Source of the DNA: Changshengia sp963803165
GTDB taxonomy: Bacteria > Chloroflexota > Dormibacteria > Aeolococcales > Aeolococcaceae
DNA: 64,000 bases
Assembly: GCA_963803165.1 (NCBI GenBank)
Contig: CAWDLK010000002.1
Coordinates: forward strand, 124,001-188,000
Reading direction: 5' to 3'
Part shown: positions 8,723 to 17,011 of the stretch, one piece after another
How the letters are laid out: each line of letters opens with the position of its first letter
Numbering within the stretch: position 1 is the first letter of the stretch
Notes under the pieces: model-generated
The model's input: the letters and a program-made list of their open reading frames with translations, nothing else
What the model was told of the DNA's origin: nothing
The model's database searches: none
Made by a program: the position numbers and the translations under genes

Positions 8723-9733
8723 GTGAGCTCGTCCGCCCCCGCCGTCGCCCTGGTCGGTGCCACCGGAGCCGCCGGCTCCACCGTCCTCCGGGTCCTCGAG
8801 GACCGGGCCTTTCCGCTCTCTGAGCTGCGGGCCCTCGCCTCGCCGCGGAGCGAGGGCAGGAGGGTCTCGTTCCGGGGCGGCGAGCTGACCGTGGCGGCGG
8901 TGGAGGCGTCCCGCCTGGAGGGCTGCGACATCGTCTTCTTCGCGGCCGGCTCCTCCACCTCCAGGGAGTACGCCCCGGTGGTCGCCGCCCAGGGCGGGGT
9001 CGCCGTCGACAAGTCGAGCTGCTACCGGATGGACCCCGAAGTGCCGCTGGTCGTGCCCGAGGTCAACGGCGAGAGGGTGCGCGAGCACCACGGCATCGTG
9101 GCCAACCCCAACTGCGTCGCCATCCCGCTCTCGGTGGCGCTGGCCCCCCTGCAGCGCGCCTTCGGGCTCCGCCATCTCACTGTCGCCACCTACCAGGCGG
9201 CGAGCGGCGGAGGGCGGGCGCTCCGCGAGGAGCTGGAGGCGCAGGGGCGCGAGGATGCCGCCGGCGAGGCGCCGTCCCGCTCCGTCTACCCGCACGTCCT
9301 CCACGGCAACGTGGTCCCCGGCGGCTGGAGGATGGACGGCGACGACACCGAGGAGGAGGTCAAGGTGGTCCAGGAGGTCCGCCGCCTGCTCGAGCTCCCC
9401 GAGCTCGGCGTGGGCATCACCACGGTGCGGGTTCCGGTGGCGGTCGGCCACGCCGCCGCGGTGTGGATCGAGCTGGAGGCGGAGGTCGAGCCCGCCGAGG
9501 CCCGCCGGGTCCTGGAGGGGGCCGCCGGGGTGCGGGTGGTCGACGACCCCGCCGCCCAGGCGTACCCCACCCCGCGCGAGGTCGCGGGCAGCGACGAGGT
9601 CCAGGTCGGCCGGATCCGCCGCGACCCGAGCCGGGAGCACGGCCTCGCCCTCTTCGTGGCCGCGGACAACCTGCGCAAGGGGGCGGCGACCAACGCCGTT
9701 CAGGTCGCCGAGCTGGTCCTGGAGTACCGGTAG
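8723..9733 (+). CDS. asd: Aspartate-semialdehyde dehydrogenase
   Basis: A 336-residue enzyme making aspartate 4-semialdehyde from aspartyl phosphate, the branch point to lysine/diaminopimelate, threonine and methionine. The N-terminal GATGAAGSTVLRVL nucleotide-binding loop, FFAAGSSTSREYAP, the catalytic Cys in NPNCVAIP and the downstream YQAASGGG are intact; the C-terminus ends DNLRKGAATNAVQ as expected. GTG start at 8723, 24 bp after pnp, so likely in the same transcript. In many Gram-positives dapA follows; it is absent here. Confidence 0.96.
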   Translation: MSSSAPAVALVGATGAAGSTVLRVLEDRAFPLSELRALASPRSEGRRVSFRGGELTVAAVEASRLEGCDIVFFAAGSSTSREYAPVVAAQGGVAVDKSSCYRMDPEVPLVVPEVNGERVREHHGIVANPNCVAIPLSVALAPLQRAFGLRHLTVATYQAASGGGRALREELEAQGREDAAGEAPSRSVYPHVLHGNVVPGGWRMDGDDTEEEVKVVQEVRRLLELPELGVGITTVRVPVAVGHAAAVWIELEAEVEPAEARRVLEGAAGVRVVDDPAAQAYPTPREVAGSDEVQVGRIRRDPSREHGLALFVAADNLRKGAATNAVQVAELVLEYR

Positions 9734-9902
9734 CCGTACAAGGGGGGCGTGGGGGTGGTGCGGCGCTCGGGCTCGGGCGTCCGATCGCCATGACCGGCGA
9801 TCGGCACCCTTCGCTCGGCGGCATTGCATCTGCCGCCCGCGCCAAGCCCTCGCTTCTCACCACCCCCACGCCCCCAGGACGCTCCAGGCTCTACGTGCGC
9901 CC

Positions 9903-10075
9903 ATGGACCGCTCGGGTCCCGACGAGGCGATCCGCCACCTCCTGGAGCAGCATGCCGACCCGGCGGTGACGGCGGGACGGTTCCGCGAGAGGTCGTCCCC
10001 TGGATGGTGCCGGGCGGAGCCCTCCACTTCACCCCCACCCGCTTCCCCCGCTCCATGGCCGAGGCCGGCGGCTGA
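9903..10075 (+). pseudogene. Possible small protein gene with an internal frameshift
   Basis: Two overlapping frames give coherent protein: ATG at 9903 reads MDRSGPDEAIRHLLEQHADP and on to GRFRE, and from about 9990 another frame continues VVPWMVPGGALHFTPT to a TGA at 10073-10075. Joined, they would make a small protein of about 57 residues. A perfect hairpin begins right at the second frame's stop codon, which supports that stop being used. I do not recognise the protein. It may be a real gene broken by one indel, or chance. The rest of 9734-10120 shows nothing else convincing. Confidence 0.3.
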
Positions 10076-10090
10076 GCCGCTCAGCGGCTC
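10074..10090. terminator. Perfect hairpin between convergent genes
   Basis: GAGCCGC, loop TCA, GCGGCTC: a 7-bp perfect stem overlapping the TGA at 10073-10075, extended by outer GGCC pairs. No T-tract follows, so it is a terminator-like structure rather than a canonical intrinsic terminator. It separates asd and the small ORF from the minus-strand gene at 10121. Confidence 0.4.
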
Positions 10091-10120
10091 GGCCTCACCC
10101 CGAGGGCGCGGAGCGCCGCC

Positions 10121-10423
10121 TCAGCGGGTGAGCACGACGGCGAGGGCGACGGCCAGCGCCGCCGCCGCGCCCGCCGTCTCGAAGAGCAGCGCCGCGGAGC
10201 CGATCTCGCCCCCGCAGCGGCGGCAGCGGCCGCCCTGCAGCGCGTAGCTCACGAGGGGCATCAGCTCGTACCAGCGCAGCTCGCGCCGGCAGCTCTCGCA
10301 GCGGGAGCGTCCCTGCAGCGAGCCCCGCCACCCCCGGGCCCGCACCACCCCGGCGTACGATCCCACGACCGCGCCGAAGGCCACCGCCACCGCGCAGACG
10401 AAGGCGGCGAGCCCCGGAGTCAT
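10121..10423 (-). CDS. PilD-like protein: N-terminal methylase domain only
   Basis: A 100-residue protein matching the N-terminal region of prepilin peptidases: first TM helix, GSYAGVVRAR, then the zinc-type cysteine pairs CESC and CRRC spaced as in PilD, with the WYELMPLVSY block between them and a closing TM helix. The rest of PilD, including the two catalytic Asp residues of the peptidase domain, is absent; the frame ends normally. It is divergent from pilT. It could be the N-methylation module of a split prepilin peptidase with the protease elsewhere, a zinc-binding membrane partner, or a remnant. ATG start at 10423. Confidence 0.7.
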   Translation of the reverse strand: MTPGLAAFVCAVAVAFGAVVGSYAGVVRARGWRGSLQGRSRCESCRRELRWYELMPLVSYALQGGRCRRCGGEIGSAALLFETAGAAAALAVALAVVLTR

Positions 10424-10430
10424 GGCCTGT

Positions 10431-10436
10431 ATAATG
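10431..10436 (+). promoter_or_regulatory. Perfect -10 (TATAAT) for leaderless pilT
   Basis: TATAAT ends 8 nt before the pilT ATG at 10445, placing the transcription start at or next to the start codon. The minus-strand PilD-like gene starts at 10423, so both promoters are back to back. Confidence 0.55.
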
Positions 10437-10444
10437 ACTGTGGC

Positions 10445-11572
10445 ATGGGGGAAGCCGTGAACGTACGCATCGATCCGCTGCTCGATGCGCTCTTCGAGAA
10501 GGGGGCGTCGGACCTGCTCCTGAAGGTGGGCGCGCGTCCGGCCCTGCGGATGGACGGACAGCTCGAGGCGATGCCCTCGGTGGAGCCGCTCACCGCCGAC
10601 CAGACCCACAGCCTGGCCGAGCAGCTGCTGAGCCCGGACCACCGCTCCCGGCTCGAGAGCGGGGGCACGGTCGACTTCTCCTTCGAGTGGAAGGATCAGG
10701 GCCGCGTCCGGGGCAACGCCTTCAAGCAGCGGGGCACGATCGCGCTGGCGCTGCGCTCCATCCCCACCGGCATCCCCACCTTCGAGGAGCTGCGCCTTCC
10801 CGCCATCACCCGCAAGCTGGTGGAGCTGCCCCGCGGCCTCATCCTCCTCACCGGCCCCACCGGCGCCGGCAAGTCGACCACCCAGGCTTCGATGCTCGAC
10901 TGGATCAACGGCGCCCGCGCCCAGCACATCATCACCATCGAGGACCCGATCGAGTACGTCCACTCCGACCGGCGGTGCCTGGTCGAGCAGCGCGAGGTGG
11001 GAGTCGACACCCCCGACTTCGCCGACGCGCTCCGCTCCGCGCTCCGCGAGGACCCCGACGTGATGCTGGTGGGCGAGATGCGCGACCTGGAGTCGATCCG
11101 GATCGCCCTCAACATCGCCGAGACCGGGCACCTGGTCTTCGCCACCCTGCACACCAACGACACCACCCAGGCGCTCAACCGCATCGTCGACGTCTTCCCC
11201 GGCGACCAGCAGCAGCAGATCCGGGTCCAGCTCGCCGCCTCCCTCCAGGCGGTCATCTACCAGCAGCTCCTCCCCCTGAGGCATGGCGGTCGGGCCGCCG
11301 CCTTCGAGGTCCTGCTCGGCACCCCGGCGGTCCGAGCCCTGCTTCGGGACAACAAGTCCGCCCAGCTCCGCAACGTCATCGTCACCAACCGCGCCGAGGG
11401 GATGCAGACCCTCGAGCGCTCGCTCAGCGAGATGGTGGCCGAGGGCCTGGTGACATGGGACGACGCCGTCGCGGTGTCGCTCTACCCCAAGGAGGTCGAG
11501 CGACCGGAGCGGCCCCCGAAGCCGGTGCCCCCACCCCCGCCTCGGTCCTTCCGGCATCCCGAGCCCGTCTAG
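10445..11572 (+). CDS. pilT: Type IV pilus retraction ATPase PilT
   Basis: A 375-residue secretion ATPase of PilT type, which powers pilus retraction. Walker A GPTGAGKS is at residues 137-144, the Asp box TIEDPIEYVH follows, then Walker B in DPDVMLVGEMRD and the His box HLVFATLHTND. The PilT-type AIRNLIRE element is weak, and the Pro-rich C-terminal tail is lineage-specific. It stands on the opposite strand from the rest of the pilus operon and converges on it across a strong terminator. Confidence 0.93.
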   Translation: MGEAVNVRIDPLLDALFEKGASDLLLKVGARPALRMDGQLEAMPSVEPLTADQTHSLAEQLLSPDHRSRLESGGTVDFSFEWKDQGRVRGNAFKQRGTIALALRSIPTGIPTFEELRLPAITRKLVELPRGLILLTGPTGAGKSTTQASMLDWINGARAQHIITIEDPIEYVHSDRRCLVEQREVGVDTPDFADALRSALREDPDVMLVGEMRDLESIRIALNIAETGHLVFATLHTNDTTQALNRIVDVFPGDQQQQIRVQLAASLQAVIYQQLLPLRHGGRAAAFEVLLGTPAVRALLRDNKSAQLRNVIVTNRAEGMQTLERSLSEMVAEGLVTWDDAVAVSLYPKEVERPERPPKPVPPPPPRSFRHPEPV

Positions 11573-11605
11573 CTGACACGCTCCGGCGGGGGCGCCGACA
11601 CGAGA

Positions 11606-11633
11606 AGGGCCCCGCCGTCGCCGGCGGGGCCCT
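11606..11633. terminator. Strong bidirectional terminator between pilT and pilin genes
   Basis: AGGGCCCCGCCG and CGGCGGGGCCCT form a 12-bp perfect GC-rich stem with a 4-nt loop, followed by TTTCCC on the plus strand. It sits between the convergent pilT and the minus-strand pilin gene and would stop transcription from both sides. Confidence 0.8.
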
Positions 11634-11662
11634 TTCCCTGTGACGTCAGTCGCGTCCCTTGA

Positions 11663-12034
11663 CTATGCGCAAGGGCTGTTGCTGATGGTGCCGCTGGAGT
11701 TGATGGCCCAGGCGGTCTCGCTGGGCCAGGTGTGGATGTACGCAGGCACGAGCGAGGGGCTGGCCAGGGTGGCCGTGGTGGCTGGCGGGGTGCCAGGCGC
11801 GGGGATTGCGTACGTCCCGTGGTCCGAGTAGTACGCGTCGCTCGCCGACTGCACCGTGCTCAGGTCGGTCTTGCACGCGGCCGCCGAGCCCCGCTGGGTC
11901 ACCCCGGTGACGTTGAAGATGACGATGGCCGCGAGGATGCCGAGGATGGCGATGACCACCAGGAGCTCGATCAGGGTGAACCCACCCTGGCCTCCACGGC
12001 GCCACCGTGTCACCCGATTGTCGAGAGTCTCCAT
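11663..12034 (-). CDS. Type IV pilin, major-pilin type
   Basis: A 123-residue prepilin. A basic leader ends in Gly-Gly before the class III cleavage site G|FTLIELLVVIAILG, with Glu at position +5, followed by the long hydrophobic helix. A short globular head with three Cys follows. Its first 70 or so residues nearly repeat those of the pilin at 14385-15203 (same IFNVTGVT and YYSDHG blocks), so they are paralogues. Strong Shine-Dalgarno (GGAAGGAG) before the ATG at 12034. It is the last gene of the pilB-pilC-pilin series; assembly needs PilD-type processing. Confidence 0.9.
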   Translation of the reverse strand: METLDNRVTRWRRGGQGGFTLIELLVVIAILGILAAIVIFNVTGVTQRGSAAACKTDLSTVQSASDAYYSDHGTYAIPAPGTPPATTATLASPSLVPAYIHTWPSETAWAINSSGTISNSPCA

Positions 12035-12106
12035 GGTTCTCCTTCCCCCTATTGGGATTGTTGGCTGGACGGCCGCCGGACGACGGCCGATGTCCCGTGC
12101 CCCACG

Positions 12107-13597
12107 CTAGGGCGTGTAGTTGAAGTCGATGCTGCCCGACCCTCCACTGGCGCTGCAGTTGTTCTGGAAGACGACCTGCCCGGTGACCGGCCAGATGGCG
12201 GTGCTGTCGCCGGGCACCGTCACGTCCGAGGTGAAGGTGACCTTGTCACCGGAGACGCTGCGCACCGTGAGTTCCTGAGCATCCCCTCTGCCACCGCCGA
12301 CGGCCACCACCGTCCCCACCGGGGGAGCTGGGCTCAGGGTCAGCTGGTCAGTGCCGGTGGAGTAGGGGGCAATCGACGCCGCGCTGCCTCCGCCCACCAC
12401 GGCGTCGGCGATCGAGCAGTACGGGGTGGTGATCGCTGAGCCCGTCATCTGCAGCGTCGGGCTGCTGAAGGGGAAGACGGTGCCCGTGAGAGCGAGCGTG
12501 CTGGCGACCAGCCGCCCGGCGATGGTGGGGGAGGTGTTGCCGTTGACGTAGACCGGCGCGGAGGCCCCGTAGACCGTCCCTCCCAGGGTGACGTCGTTGC
12601 CGGCGAGGCAGAGCGCCACCTCGGTGAAGTCGCACGAGCTCTCGATGCCGCCCACGTCGTCGCGGTCGAACATCGCCACCATTCCGGCCCAGCTCCCCGT
12701 CGTCGCGGCGCTGAGATTGAGGTTGGCACTGCCCGAGACGTCAAGGTAACCGCCCGACTCACCGGCGTTGCAGGTGCCCACGGTCTGCCCGAGATACTGG
12801 TGGCGGCTGCCGTAGACGTCGACCGGGCAGCCGAAGTAGAGGAGCACTCCGCTGCCGGTGACGTCGACGTCGTCGCTCAGCGACATCTCACCGAGGATGT
12901 AGTAGGTGCCGGGCTGCAGGGTGTAGTGACCGAAGAAGTTGTCCCAGGTGACTGAGCAGTACACGTCCCCGGCGGTGAGGCTCTCGTCGTAGGCGTCGGT
13001 GCAGAGCGCGCTCGAGGTGGGGGAGGGGAGGGAGGCCAGTGGATCCGGGACCGTGGACGACATCCTGGTCGGGCTAGGCGTGACCGTCCCGAAACCGCCC
13101 CAGGTCCCGCGGTAGCCGATGTACCCGGACTGCGGCGCCGTCGAGCTGACCGACCCGGAGTTGTCGGAGCCGCCGTCCAGAACCACCGGACCGGCCACCG
13201 AGAGGTCGGCATCGGCGCTGGTCGAGAGCGAGGTGCCGGGGTCGAGCAGGCAGAGCAGGCACTCCTGATCGAGCGATTCGTCGACGAGCGGCTGCGTCGA
13301 GGACTCGTTGCAGCCGGTGGTCGCGTAGCCGACGCTGTCGCCGGATTGCATCGTCAGGGTGCCGGTGGCACCCTTGCTGCACCCGGAGTTGGCCGCGGTG
13401 TCGCCGATGGCGAAGGCGGCGCCGCCCTCGGTATTGGCGTCCGAGGCTGCCGTGGCCTCGGTGTGAACGTGTTGGAGGAAGGTACCGTCCGCAAACTGGA
13501 GGGTGGCGGCCGTGACGATGCCAAAGAAGGCGATGAACACGAGCGCCAGGATGAGGACCTGGCCATGCTCACCACGGCGTCGGTTGCGGCTCAGCAT
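12107..13597 (-). CDS. PilX-like pilus-associated surface protein
   Basis: A 496-residue protein with a short basic N-terminus and one hydrophobic helix (GQVLILALVFIAFFGIV) like PilX/TadG-type pilus assembly proteins, but lacking a canonical prepilin Glu+5 cleavage motif. The remainder is a large Ser/Thr/Gly-rich, Cys-containing exported region with beta-rich character and polar low-complexity segments. Its ATG lies inside the 3' end of the minor pilin gene upstream (7-bp overlap), so it is in the pilus operon. It probably sits at the cell surface or pilus tip; its binding role is unknown. Confidence 0.7.
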   Translation of the reverse strand: MLSRNRRRGEHGQVLILALVFIAFFGIVTAATLQFADGTFLQHVHTEATAASDANTEGGAAFAIGDTAANSGCSKGATGTLTMQSGDSVGYATTGCNESSTQPLVDESLDQECLLCLLDPGTSLSTSADADLSVAGPVVLDGGSDNSGSVSSTAPQSGYIGYRGTWGGFGTVTPSPTRMSSTVPDPLASLPSPTSSALCTDAYDESLTAGDVYCSVTWDNFFGHYTLQPGTYYILGEMSLSDDVDVTGSGVLLYFGCPVDVYGSRHQYLGQTVGTCNAGESGGYLDVSGSANLNLSAATTGSWAGMVAMFDRDDVGGIESSCDFTEVALCLAGNDVTLGGTVYGASAPVYVNGNTSPTIAGRLVASTLALTGTVFPFSSPTLQMTGSAITTPYCSIADAVVGGGSAASIAPYSTGTDQLTLSPAPPVGTVVAVGGGRGDAQELTVRSVSGDKVTFTSDVTVPGDSTAIWPVTGQVVFQNNCSASGGSGSIDFNYTP

Positions 13598-14313
13598 TGC
13601 GGGTACCCCGTTGCCGACGCGAGGGCCGCTGGATCCTGAACCAGCGGCCGGAGGATGAAGGTCCCCGTCGGCGGGTTGGAGAGGTCAGATGTGGTCACCG
13701 TCACCGGCAGCGTCGAGATCCAGGTGCCGCCGCCGCTGGTGGGGGCGGTCAGCGTCACCGACACGGTCGGCTCGCTGCTCCCGGTGATCGCCTGCCCACC
13801 CTTCCACGCGAACGTCGATGAGCCCGCGGAGATCGCGTACTCCTCGCGTCGAACCTGGTTGGTGCCGGTGACCACGGCGTAGACGGCGACCTGGCACGAG
13901 TTACTGGAGAGTTGAGGCCAGGCCAGGCAGAGGATGGGGACGCCCTCCAACCCGTTCCAGGTCAGAGGGCCGCTGCACTCCGTCTGGGCGTGGGCGCTGG
14001 CGAACAGCTGACTGCAGCTGCCGTAGGGTCCGTATGGACCGGAGGCTGCCGAGGCCGAGTGAGGGATGTAGACGCACGAAGCCTGCGAGACGTCCCGGGA
14101 GAGCAGCTGCTCGAAGACCATCAGGTCACCGCTGGCCGCCAGCCGTGCGCCGCTGCCCTGAGGGCCTAGGGTCTTGTAGCCCACGCCGAAGACACCCGCG
14201 AACACCCCGCCCAGAATGGTCAGGATGGCGACGGATACGAGCACCTCGATCAGGGTGAAGCCATCCTGACCGCGGGATCGCGGGTGCTTCGGACGCGGAC
14301 TACCTGGGTTCAT
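13591..14313 (-). CDS. Minor pilin (PilW/PilV-like)
   Basis: A 240-residue prepilin. The leader ends RGQDG before FTLIEVLVSVAILT with Glu+5 intact, then a hydrophobic helix and a Cys-containing head of about 190 residues. Minor pilins of this size prime pilus assembly together with PilX-type proteins. It overlaps the PilX-like gene by 7 bp and follows the large pilin at 14385. ATG start at 14313. Confidence 0.85.
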   Translation of the reverse strand: MNPGSPRPKHPRSRGQDGFTLIEVLVSVAILTILGGVFAGVFGVGYKTLGPQGSGARLAASGDLMVFEQLLSRDVSQASCVYIPHSASAASGPYGPYGSCSQLFASAHAQTECSGPLTWNGLEGVPILCLAWPQLSSNSCQVAVYAVVTGTNQVRREEYAISAGSSTFAWKGGQAITGSSEPTVSVTLTAPTSGGGTWISTLPVTVTTSDLSNPPTGTFILRPLVQDPAALASATGYPQC

Positions 14314-14384
14314 GACCTACTTGTTAGAGGAAGCTGCCGTGATGAAGGTCCGCGGCTGGTCGGTTCGCAGTAGCGGCGCATCGC

Positions 14385-15203
14385 TCAGCGTCCTCCGTTG
14401 ACGGTGATCGAGGCGGTGGCGCTCGTCAACCCGGGGCTCGACGCCGTGAGCGTGTAGCTCCCATTGGCATCCCCGAAGATGAACAGGCCGTCGAACGATG
14501 CGATGCCGGCGCTGGCGTTCTCAGACGGGTTGAAGCATCCAAAGCCGTTGCAAAGGGAGTCTGTGGTCGGCGAGAGGCTGAGGGTGACGGTAGCGGTGCT
14601 CGAAACCTTCTGGTTGCTCCCGTTCTCAACCCAGACGGTCACGTTGAACGTGCTGAAACTGCCCAGCGTAAACGTGCCCGGCGGCCCCACATTGAAGGCC
14701 AGGTGGGTGGCGTTGGGGTTGGGCGTTGCGGTGGGACTGGAGGTGGGGCTGGAAGTGGGGCTGGACGTCGGGCTCGACGTCGGGCTCGACGAGGCACTGG
14801 GCGTCGGAGTGCCGCCCCCGCCGCCGCCACCACCACCGCCACCACCCAGGCTCGCGCACCCATTGGTCACCGTGCCGTTGGCGTCGATCGCCCAGGCCGT
14901 CTCGGTCGGCCAGGCGTGCAGGTAGGTGGGCACGAGATCCGGGCTGTAGAGCACGGTCGTGCTCCCGGCCTGCGTCGGGTACACGCCGTGGTCCGAGTAG
15001 TAGGAGTCACTCGCCGTCTGCACCGTCTGCAGGTCGGTGTTGCATGCGGCGACCAACCCGCGGTTGGTCACGCCGGTCACGTTGAAGATGACGATGGCGG
15101 CCAGGATCCCGAGTATGGCGATCACCACCAGCAGCTCGATCAGGGTGAAGCCGCCCTGGCCGCGACGCCGGCGGCGAGGTGCCCAATAGCAGAGGTTGCC
15201 CAT
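14385..15203 (-). CDS. Type IV pilin with Gly/PTSS linker and C-terminal Ig-like extension
   Basis: A 272-residue prepilin. The pilin part (leader, G|FTLIELLVVIAILG, YYSDHGVYP) is paralogous to the pilin at 11663-12034. After a Cys it continues through twelve consecutive Gly, four PTSS repeats and a Thr/Pro spacer into about 110 residues of predicted beta structure with repeated sATVTLS/sYTLTA-type strands, as in bacterial Ig-like or invasin-like domains. Start chosen at ATG 15203 because AGGAGGGG lies 7 nt upstream. An ATG at 15377, overlapping the preceding stop as ATGA, would add 58 residues before the leader and is less likely. The fused domain may decorate the pilus for adhesion (inference). 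Confidence 0.85.
   Translation of the reverse strand: MGNLCYWAPRRRRRGQGGFTLIELLVVIAILGILAAIVIFNVTGVTNRGLVAACNTDLQTVQTASDSYYSDHGVYPTQAGSTTVLYSPDLVPTYLHAWPTETAWAIDANGTVTNGCASLGGGGGGGGGGGGTPTPSASSSPTSSPTSSPTSSPTSSPTATPNPNATHLAFNVGPPGTFTLGSFSTFNVTVWVENGSNQKVSSTATVTLSLSPTTDSLCNGFGCFNPSENASAGIASFDGLFIFGDANGSYTLTASSPGLTSATASITVNGGR
14737..14846 (-). repeat. Low-complexity coding repeat: PTSS repeats plus Gly12 tract
   Basis: Within the pilin gene, 14811-14846 encodes twelve Gly codons and the neighbouring 12-nt units encode four PTSS repeats. Such tracts can vary in length by slippage. Changes in multiples of three would alter only linker length. Confidence 0.75.
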
Positions 15204-15373
15204 GTCGTATCCCCTCCTGGGTTGCGGTCCTGGTGAACGGAGCGCGGTGGCTGCCGCCGCTCCCGCGATTGGCTTGCCGTCGAGGTCTGCCTCCGATGTG
15301 GATGCGGGCTCCGGTCCGAGGTTGCGGTCGAATACAGGCGGCCCGAACGCCGTCTCGTCATGTGCGTGCGTGT

Positions 15374-15863
15374 TCATCCCTCGCCCTTCCAAACCTCCCG
15401 GGTCAGGCTCCGCTTCGTGGTCGACACTGTGAGCTTGATCTCCTGGACGCCGACGTCGTGGCCTCCTCCGGAGCACGAGCTACCGGTGAGGGCCACGCCG
15501 TTGAGCTCGGTCGAGACCCACACCTCGGACACCGTTGCGGTGACCCCCGTCGGCAGGTTGAGTGCGCTCACCGAACCCTGGTAGCTCGACGGAGCGGCGC
15601 AGTGGACATAGGTCAGCTGGTCGGAGCCGACGTAGTCGGAGACCTCGCGCATCGCCGCCTCGAGCTGGGCCTGCGTCTGGGCGATGCTCGAGTTCGAGCT
15701 GGGTGGCGGCGAGGCCGGCGGTGATGCCCACGACCGCGACCGACATCACCGCGATGGTGACCAGCAGCTCGATGAGCGTCACCCCGCGCTCACCGGCGCG
15801 CCGCGGCCGCCTCGGCGCAGAGCGCCGTCCCCTCGGACCCCAACCCATCCACCTTCCTTCCAT
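15374..15863 (-). CDS. Minor pseudopilin, frameshifted at TCGAACTCG
   Basis: The N-terminal frame has a prepilin leader ending GERG then VTLIELLVTIAVMSVAVVG (Val rather than Phe at +1, Glu+5 present). From 15689-15697 the protein continues in the +1 frame: removing one A from the nonamer TCGAACTCG gives QLDSSIAQTQAQLEAAMREV, joining smoothly to a Cys-containing head that ends at 15374. The total length is a multiple of three plus one, consistent with a single extra base. It lies between pilC and the Ig-domain pilin. Either a sequencing error, a mutation or recoding; see findings. Confidence 0.7.
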
Positions 15864-15867
15864 CGCG

Positions 15868-17005
15868 CTATCCGCCGTTGAAGCCTCCGGCGAGCGAGTA
15901 GATGGAGGTGATGAGGGTCACCGCGACGAAGCCCACCATGAGGCCGACGAAGACCACCATAGCGGGCTCGAGCAGGGCGGTCAGCCGCTTGAGGCGGTAG
16001 TCGAGCTCGTTCTCGTACATGTCGGCCGCCTCGACCAGGCTGGCGTCCAGGGTGCCGGTCTCCTCACCAACCCGGAACATCTGGATCACGGCGCCGGGGA
16101 AGATCCCGCTCGCCTGCAGTGGGCGGTAGATGCCCTCGCCCGCCGCCAGCGAGGGGCCCACCCGTTGCAGCGTGCGACGGTACACTCGATTGCGCACGTT
16201 GCTGATCACCACATCGTAGGTCTGCCCGATCGGCACCCCCGCGCTCAGCATGTTGCCCAGATTGCGGCAGAAGCCCTCGATCATCGAGGCCTGGATGAGC
16301 GGTGCGATCCCGGGCAGCTTGACCAGCACCGAGTTCGAGCACGTACCTTCCGGGTTCGGTGCGCACCCAAACCGCGATGGCGACGATGACGATGACGATC
16401 ACCAGCACCAGGGTCCAGACGTTGGCGCTGATGAAGGAGGAGAGGTTGAGCATGGCGTTGAGGATGCCGGGGGTCTTGACTCCGAGAGAGGCGTACAGCC
16501 CTCTGAACTTGGGCAGCACGAAGACCACGATGCCCACGGCGATGATCAGGGAGAAGCAGATGATGATCGTCGGGTAGGTCATCGACGCCCGCACCCGCTG
16601 CCGCGCCGCGGCCTCCCGCTCGATGTGCTTGGCCGCCTGGGTGAGCACCACATCGAGGTTGCCGGTGACCTCCGCCGAGCGCACCATGTCGGCGACGATC
16701 CGCGGGAACACCGCGGGATGGGCCGCCAGGGCGTCGCTGAGCCGGATCCCCCGCCGGATGTCGGCCGCGACCGCCTGGTAGGTCTGGCGGAGCAGCCGGT
16801 TCCGGGCCTGCTCGGCGAAGATGTCGATCGCGGAGGTGATGGGGACGCCAACCCGCGCAAAGGAGGCCAGCTGCCGGCAGAACTGCACGATCGCCTGCGG
16901 CTTGATCTTGGGTTGGTAGGTGAGGAAGGCGCGCGCCGAGCCACCCGCCCGGCGGGCGGCTTCCTGGGCCTTGGGGGCGGCGACCTGCGGCTGCATCCTC
17001 CCCAT
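15868..17005 (-). CDS. pilC: Type IV pilus inner-membrane platform protein PilC, frameshifted at TCGAACTCG
   Basis: PilC/GspF has two homologous cytoplasmic T2SSF domains and three TM helices. The first domain (FCRQLASFARVGVPITSAID ... GNLDVV) and first TM region are in one frame. After WVRTEPGRYVL, at 16330-16338, the frame changes, and the second domain (FCRNLGNMLSAGVPI ... GEETGTLD) with the last TM helix runs to 15868. Dropping one A from TCGAACTCG restores RYVLDSVLVKLPGIAPLIQ, the expected linker. Length is a multiple of three plus one. It follows pilB closely. Start could also be the second ATG at 16996. Confidence 0.85.
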
Positions 17006-17011
17006 CTCTCC

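Noticed and set aside
6341..9829. Very long open frame on the minus strand antisense to pnp and asd
   Set aside because: It mirrors codon bias of the real plus-strand genes in GC-rich DNA; its translation is low-complexity Asp/Gly/Arg/His-rich with no domain. The same applies to the long antisense frames at 16250-19177, 36673-40650 and 43263-46118.
14737..14846. Regular short repeats as a CRISPR or tandem-repeat element
   Set aside because: They are in frame in a pilin gene and encode a PTSS/Gly linker; there are no spacers.
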